Positions 58,714-64,000 of a stretch of DNA of 64,000 bases are shown one piece after another (position 1 is the first letter of the stretch; each line of letters starts with the position of its first letter). The translations under genes were made by a program, and so were the position numbers. The notes beneath the pieces were generated by a model. That model saw nothing but the letters and a program-made list of their open reading frames with translations, was not told the DNA's origin and ran no database searches. Source of the stretch: Saccharum officinarum (lineage: Eukaryota > Streptophyta > Magnoliopsida > Poales > Poaceae); NCBI GenBank assembly GCA_020631735.1, contig CM036221.1, forward strand, positions 15,047,381-15,111,380, read 5' to 3'.

Positions 58714-60690
58714 TGAAAGTCCTATGTTTGGTGTTGGTAATTAGTGACAATGCCTAAGTACTAATCCTATGCCTAAGTTGTATGTAGCATATGAGGATTA
58801 GTACATTCCAAGGTTGGTGGCAAGGTAGACATGGTGATCATGATGGCCACACTTGGATTTGGATGCAACCCTACGTGATCAAGGCAAAGGTATTTGCTTA
58901 AGGGTTGTGTTTTAGTAACCCAGACACCTAGTGGGTGTGGTTACATTATAGGATAGATAGCCGTACTATAAAGAGGGGAATGACGTGGCTATTGAACTCC
59001 TAAGTGCCTCTAGATGTGCATTTTATAATCATATGCATTTGGATAGAACTAATAATGTCTCGAAAAATGATTGTGAAAATGCTAACACACTCACATATGA
59101 CGTGATCACTTGGTGGTGTTAGCACATTTGTGATGGCGTTTGAGTTTGAGCGGTAGAGAGGGTTTGGGGTCCTCTCTCCCTCCCGCGCGAGCTTGCGAGG
59201 CGGGATTCAGGCGTTTTCGAGGAATTAAAATGTCTATTTTCCTTTACGCCATTGTCGAGATTTGGAGGCGTTGTCACATGTTGTTTCACGAGCTAAAACT
59301 TGTGCTAAAGTGACACACATACTTAGTCTAGCTCATATGTGAAAGAGTGAATCAAACGGAGGCGAACGGAGGTCACAGAGGTGACCGGACGCTGGACCGG
59401 ACGCGGTCTCTGTTTGACCGGACGCGTCCGGTCAGTGTTCAGCGTTTGCGCGTGTTTCAGTTTGTTGATCGGACGCGGTGGCGCGCGGACGCGTTCGGTC
59501 GATCAGGGAGCTTACTTGACTCCAATCGGACGCTAGCACTATGGCGTCCGGTCAGTTCGGCAGCGCGTCCGGTCGCTGTCTCAGTGGAGCGCTGCTCAGG
59601 CTTGACCAGCGCGTCCGGTCCGTTACGGGACCAGCGCGTCCGGTCGTACTTCGCACGTCCGGTCCGCGCGACGAGCGCGTCTGGTCAGTGCTTCGTGGCA
59701 TAGGCGCTGTGTGATCGGCGCGTCCGGTCAGCGCGACAACAGCTGTTTCAAGTTCCTAACGGCTATTTTCGAAGGGGTACGTCTATAAATACTCATTGGC
59801 TGGCTCAAAGCTCCATCTCTTGGACATTTGACATACTTGTGAGCACTTTGAGCTAAGCAACTCCCCTCCCACTCATCTCTCTTGCTTCTTTGCATATTCA
59901 AAGTGAGATTGAGTGATCCAAGTGCATTTGCATTGTGAGATTGCATCTAGTTGGCACTTGGTGGTTGATTTGCTGCGGGATTCTTGTTTATCTTGGTGGT
60001 TGCCGCCACCTAGACAGCTTGGAGCAGCTTGGAGGCGTTGGCAAGAGTTGGTGATTGTTCTTGGCCGCCTCCGGTGATTGTGAGGGGTTTGTGCCTACCT
60101 CGACGAAGCGCCAAAGGCAATATTAGTGGATTGCTCATGTCATTTGCAACATTTTGCCATTTGGTAGGTTCTTGTGGCGCCTTTTGAGAGGCTCGGTGTG
60201 AGACCGATTAGCCACCAAACCACGTGGTGAAGAGGGACACAACGGGGACTAGCGTGCCGGCAAGCACGTGAACCTCGGGATAAATCTTCATGTCATCACT
60301 TTCATATTGTGATTGATTGATCCCGGTGTTCGGTTGTCTTGGTATTCATTGTTGATCATATTGGTTGGCTCAATACTTCACCCCTCGATGAAACTCTCCT
60401 AACTCAACTCCGCATTACCTTCTTAGTTATCTTTGCTAGCTAGTTAGCTTTGCTAGAGTAGCTCCTTTGTGTAGCTTGCTAGTTGTAGTTGTAGTTACCT
60501 TCTCGGTTTGACTTGTGCGGTTGAGTGCAAATATACTAGAATTGTGAATTGGTTAGGTGGCTTGCAAACACCCCATAGGCTAAGCAAAACTCGTATCTCG
60601 CTATTTGTTTTATTGATAAACTTGTTTAGCTTATCTTTGTAGAAATTTTATAAGGCTATTCACCCCCCCTCTAGCCATCAAGACCTTTCA
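58714..60690 (+). repeat. 3' LTR of the Sirevirus (1977 bp)
   Basis: Matches 50157-52104 with scattered substitutions, a 45-base extra segment in the GTCCGGTC block near 59573-59620 and a small deletion near 59480. Confidence 0.95.
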
Positions 60691-60695
60691 CGGTG
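60691..60695 (+). repeat. Target-site duplication CGGTG (right)
   Basis: Pairs with 50152-50156. Confidence 0.9.
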
Positions 60696-61180
60696 CTACC
60701 CCCCTCTCTGCCTCTTCTCAGCCGGGGCTAAGTGGGCATCGCCCTAGGAGTGGTGGTGCCAACCCAGCACCTCCCTCTTGGCCTCCTCCAGTCAGTCACT
60801 GCCATAGGGACGGCGGTGCACCGGACAGGGCATGGCGGTGCCCTCAGGACAGCACCCCGAGCCCGGTTTTGTCTCCTTTTCTTTACCTTTTTCACGACCT
60901 TTATAAATGTGCTAACACTCCAAATGTTTCACCATCATGTGCAAGTGTGTTACCATTTTTATAATCATTTTTCAAAGGTTAATCACTTCTCGTCGAAAGT
61001 GCACTAGGCCTAAAATGCAAATGTGAGTTTTCCAATACCCAGTGGCACTAGATGATCGAGTTGTCCGATAAGAGCTCCTCTCTTAATAGTACAACCATCT
61101 ATCCTAAATATGATCATACTCTCTATAATATCTTAAACACCAAAACACAATGGCCCTACAATTATACCTTTGGCTTGGGA
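60691..61180 (-). mobile_element. Antisense Sirevirus-like LTR remnant, right part
   Basis: Continuation of 48933-50156. Phrases GTGCTAACACTCC, AACCATCTATCCTAAATATG, ACACCAAAACACAATGG and TATACCTTTGGCTTG are diverged reverse complements of the Sirevirus LTR 5' half. The true LTR start is missing, so the remnant is truncated near 61180 and has no target duplication. Confidence 0.6.
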
Positions 61181-61269
61181 GGCCGATAAAGCGTGACCTG
61201 TCACGCACTTGCATATCGCGCGACCCCAGGCCTCGCGCCAGTGAGCAATACGCGGCCGAGCGCCACTGA

Positions 61270-61910
61270 GACTTTGTGATGTCTAGATACGGATACGAGT
61301 ATCGGATACGATATGTATCGGATATGTGGATACGCCATATCTCGAAAAAACACCGATACGGGGATACATCTAATATGTTTTAATATAATAATTATTATAT
61401 ATATGAATTACAAGTTAAAAGTAGTTATCTAGCAAGTTTTAATTTAAAACTTAGCAGTTTCAAAGCAAATTATGCAACACGTTATTTGATTCAAAAAGTA
61501 AAAAAATGAAAAACCAAGAAACTTGCATAAAAGAAGTTATTTGGATGCATAATCTCTCCTCAAACCTCAATGACCTCTTTTAGGTAGTTTTACCATTTCA
61601 TATTGGCGAAGGAGATTCAATCTTATGTCTGACCTGAGGGAATCACGTATTATGACAGCTAGGTAACGATACGAGGATAGAAGAGCTAATTGCTTTTCAC
61701 GATAGTTAGGCTACATGGGTTGTTTTCTAGTTTTTGGCAGTATCTAAGTTAACACAACCATATCGTATATCCAATACGAGTATCCCAACCATAAAGTATC
61801 TAGCTTTCTTAATGCGGCTGGGATACATATCCGATGTGTATCCAAGGAGTATCGGTATCTGATACGTATTGGATACGAATACGGCACCCCTCAGAAGTAT
61901 CCGCGCAACA
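61270..61910. repeat. GATACG/CGTATC-rich repeat with inverted ends
   Basis: 61276-61360 and 61825-61905 are packed with GATACG, GTATCGG and CCGATAC words in both orientations (GGATACGAGTATCGGATACG; GAGTATCGGTATCTGATACG), around an AT-rich middle. This looks like the two ends of a non-autonomous element, but no target duplication or class could be fixed. Confidence 0.45.
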
Positions 61911-62159
61911 TGAGCACTATGCGTGCGACCATCAGCCATTTGCCACTGCATGCGACCTAGACTGCTACCTGCATGCAAACCTAAAAAGGTACAACTTTTT
62001 TAAAATTGCTATATGTTTTGAATGTTTGTTTTCAATTCTGTCTGCACCGGTGTGTTCTGCGTGACAAGCAAACAAAACTAGATCTCACTTGCCTATATTT
62101 CAAAGAAATTTTATTTTAGTAACAATGTATATGTAAAAATATGCTAGAAGATTTATAAA

Positions 62160-62400
62160 AGACTTGCTACTATATAATACTAAACTTGCTACTCCAAAAA
62201 TATACTAAAGTTTTTACATGGTATGCATAAGCTTGGGGGGCAAAAAAAATTAAAAGAAGTACCTACCATGTAAAACTAAAGTTGCTACTCCAAAAATATA
62301 TTAAAGGTGTTACATAGTATGCGCAAGCTGGGAGGCAAAAAATATATCAAAAAAAATTACTACCATGTAATACAATAATAGTACAACTCGGGAGGTAAAT
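62160..62400. repeat. AT-rich tandem repeat, period about 96 bp
   Basis: TTGCTACTCCAAAAATATA occurs at 62186 and 62282, each followed by a TTACAT(G/A)GTATGC phrase and a GGGAGGCAAAA-like phrase, with a degenerate third unit. Confidence 0.75.
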
Positions 62401-63151
62401 TATTGCAACAAACCTAAAAATAGAAGTCATTGCACAACAATGACTACCTCTTTGTGACAACTTATACATCGTATGTGAGACAACTAATATACATGATTTA
62501 GGAGGGCATTCGAACCCAAAAGGGTAACTGAAAAATGAAACTAAAAAAAATTAAAAAAAACTTGACTGAAAAATGAAACTAAAAAACACTAAAAAAACTG
62601 AAAACCTGACAATAGAAACTGAAATTACAGCACTCAAAATAAAAACTGAAATTGAGAACAGAAATAAAAAAAAATTAAAGACTGAAATTACATAATGAAC
62701 ATCATGGAAACAATGTTCAATCTGATGTCCATCAATTTCTAGAATCTCAAGACATACATCTCAGTACAGACAGGCTTATTAGACCGACACAGACAGGAAA
62801 TCAGAAAAGACTAGTGTTGGCGAGCTCCCGCTGCTTCTACGTGACGAGCGGAAATGGGGTCTGTCCCCGTGCACGTGGGCTGCGTAGGAGCGGCGTGCCG
62901 GGTTGCTGGGCTGCGCGCGAGAGCTGGCCCGCGTCGCGCGCAACGCACAGTGCGCGACGGTCCGCGCGTTAGAATTTGCGTTTGCCGTGAACCTATTTTA
63001 TTTTTCTCTTTTTTTTTTCCAAGTTTGGAGCCTGATCACTGTCATCACATGTCCATCAACATAATCTTCATCCAATTGCTCCACCTCTTAGGATGTGCAC
63101 CCTATCTCATGATCACTTAGAGGAATAAGTTAGCACATAGGATTTCATCAA
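62401..63151. other. Low-complexity and GC-rich DNA, no gene
   Basis: 62520-62690 repeats ACTGAAAxxGAAACTAAAAA words. 62830-62980 is GC-rich with GCGCGCAACGCACAGTGCGCG palindromic character. No domain-bearing frame. Confidence 0.4.
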
Positions 63152-63160
63152 TTAACTAAA

Positions 63161-63396
63161 GGCAATGTATCATCGGATCACCTGTGCAAACTTGAAAACT
63201 TTGAATCAAGACCACAGGATGTTAATCCAAGGGGCGCAGGAGGATTGGGTAATTTTGCGCTTAACCGCCCGCTTCGAATCACACTTTTGCAAAATACCCC
63301 CTCCCACTCTCCTGTGTGTTGGATTAACATCGTGTGGCCCAGATTAAAAGTTTCCAAGTTTGCACAGGTGATCCGGTTTCCACCTGATACGTTGCC
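63161..63396. mobile_element. MITE with 9-bp target duplication (236 bp, Mutator-like)
   Basis: Terminal inverted repeats start GGCAATGTATCA (left) and GGCAACGTATCA (right, inverted). The repeats extend inward with GGATCACCTGTGCAAACTTG in both arms and GATGTTAATCCAA further in, separated by an unpaired insertion in one arm. The flanks are a perfect 9-base direct repeat TTAACTAAA (63152-63160 and 63397-63405), the Mutator-superfamily length. Non-coding. Confidence 0.85.
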
Positions 63397-63405
63397 TTAA
63401 CTAAA

Positions 63406-63870
63406 ACCAAACTAGAGGTTTCAACATATCAACAACATTGGAGGCTTTGCGTAATGCCTACGTGGCCTATAGGGGTTGGTGATTTTGGCATCAAAACCAC
63501 AGGTGAAGTGAGGATCTCGAGGTGGCACGTAGCATTTTCACAGAACTTGCGTTGAGGCAAAGCGACTTCAAAAAAGGGCATGTGACCATTCGGTGCAAGG
63601 AAGACAAATCATACCATTTTGCCCCCTATTGCTAAGTAGTTCAAGTCTAAACCAAGGAGCATTTTTGGAAATATGTAATAGGGCTATAAACAAGAGAAGT
63701 GACTGCCCAAGACATATCTTCCACTTTATGTTCTTTTCTTTAGGATTAGCCAAGGGATTCAATGTTTTAGATATTAGGCTAGAGAGGTGTGATTTCCCCT
63801 TAGGTTAGTTTCTCAACCAAAGTGGAAGGATGTTTGGGAGGAGGTTGATCTGATGTACAGATGAATTCAT
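63406..63870. other. No gene recognised
   Basis: Short frames on both strands show no domain. The stretch may be the upstream part of the LINE that begins to be recognisable at 63880, but no motif supports this. Confidence 0.35.
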
Positions 63871-63881
63871 GGTTAATTGAT

Positions 63882-64000
63882 TGAAATTTTGCTGAAATTC
63901 CTTTTGTAAAAGGGAGGTATATTTTGGAAAGTGTTGTAGTGGCTCATGAGATAGTTCAAAGTCTTTATAAGGAGGGAGAGAGGGGTGATCTTCAAGCTTG
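63882..64000 (+). pseudogene. LINE reverse transcriptase fragment (continues beyond window)
   Basis: The frame starting near 63882, after a stop at 63879-63881, reads NFAEIPFVKGRYILES and then VVVAHEIVQSLYKEGERGD. It resembles the FVKGR-I-x-(D/E)-x-x-(V/L)-x-A-x-EI segment near the start of plant LINE reverse transcriptases. The frame upstream is closed, so the copy is probably truncated or decayed. The rest lies outside the window. Confidence 0.65.

Larger units (their letters stand above)
50157..60690 (+). mobile_element. Sirevirus-type Copia LTR retrotransposon (10.5 kb), structurally complete, coding-defective
   Basis: Two LTRs (50157-52104 and 58714-60690), both TGAAAGTCC...GACCTTTCA, a primer-binding site, gag, pol in Copia order (protease, integrase, reverse transcriptase, RNase H), a multiple polypurine region and a perfect CGGTG target duplication. 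Very long LTRs, a long gag with coiled coil and repeated polypurine tracts place it in the Sirevirus lineage. In-frame stops (two in gag, three in pol) and a frame change between gag and pol show it cannot make its own proteins. In the first 550 bases the LTRs differ at roughly 17 positions by eye, many of them C/T or G/A, so the insertion is neither brand-new nor ancient. Confidence 0.95.

Noticed and set aside
62860..63010. GC-rich palindromic stretch as an RNA gene
   Set aside because: No tRNA or small-RNA promoter boxes and no consistent fold.

Overview
This window is plant nuclear DNA from a grass. Support for that: intron-containing and intronless class III peroxidase genes, GC-rich coding sequence set in AT-rich DNA, Stowaway, Tourist and CACTA elements of the grass type, Helitrons carrying gene fragments, and a large Sirevirus-type Copia retrotransposon. 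The repeat families look most like those of panicoid grasses (sorghum or sugarcane relatives), but that is an impression and not a measurement. There are no operons, CRISPR arrays or prokaryotic features. Apart from two peroxidase loci, almost everything is transposon-derived or decayed.

Layout. Positions 1-464 (minus) hold the 5' part of an intron-containing secretory peroxidase that runs off the left edge. Positions 2168-19551 and 19652-37027 are two almost identical 17.4 kb blocks separated by exactly 100 N. The left block ends at the gap and the right block begins at it, so this is most simply one locus present twice because two overlapping contigs were never merged. Each block contains, in order: a DNA repeat built from GTTTCAAG/ATGTTGCAA motifs with a 3.38 kb solo LTR inside it; a Stowaway MITE; a duplicated peroxidase 5' flank interrupted by a poly(A) retroposon (itself carrying a CACTA MITE) and a Tourist-like MITE; an intact intronless secretory peroxidase gene (11708-12724 = 29184-30200); another Tourist-like MITE; a second GTTTCAAG-type repeat in inverted orientation; a Stowaway MITE; a 2.08 kb non-autonomous CACTA element carrying a small MITE and a 0.7 kb foldback element; and a minus-strand Helitron with a decayed F-box gene fragment.

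Positions 37060-47674 form a second minus-strand Helitron, adjacent head to tail with the first. It carries a decayed MATH-domain fragment and was later split by a 9.1 kb CACTA (En/Spm) element with decayed two-gene coding capacity. Positions 48933-61180 are an old antisense Sirevirus-like LTR remnant into which a 10.5 kb Sirevirus (50157-60690, target duplication CGGTG) inserted. Its gag and pol are open over long stretches but carry five in-frame stops and a frame change. The right end (61180-64000) holds a GATACG-rich repeat, short tandem repeats, a 236 bp MITE with a 9 bp target duplication, and the edge of a LINE reverse transcriptase.

Functionally, only the peroxidases look like working host genes: secreted haem peroxidases of the cell wall or apoplast. 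The F-box and MATH pieces are ubiquitin-pathway gene fragments, probably carried by the Helitrons. All transposon coding regions seen here are disrupted.
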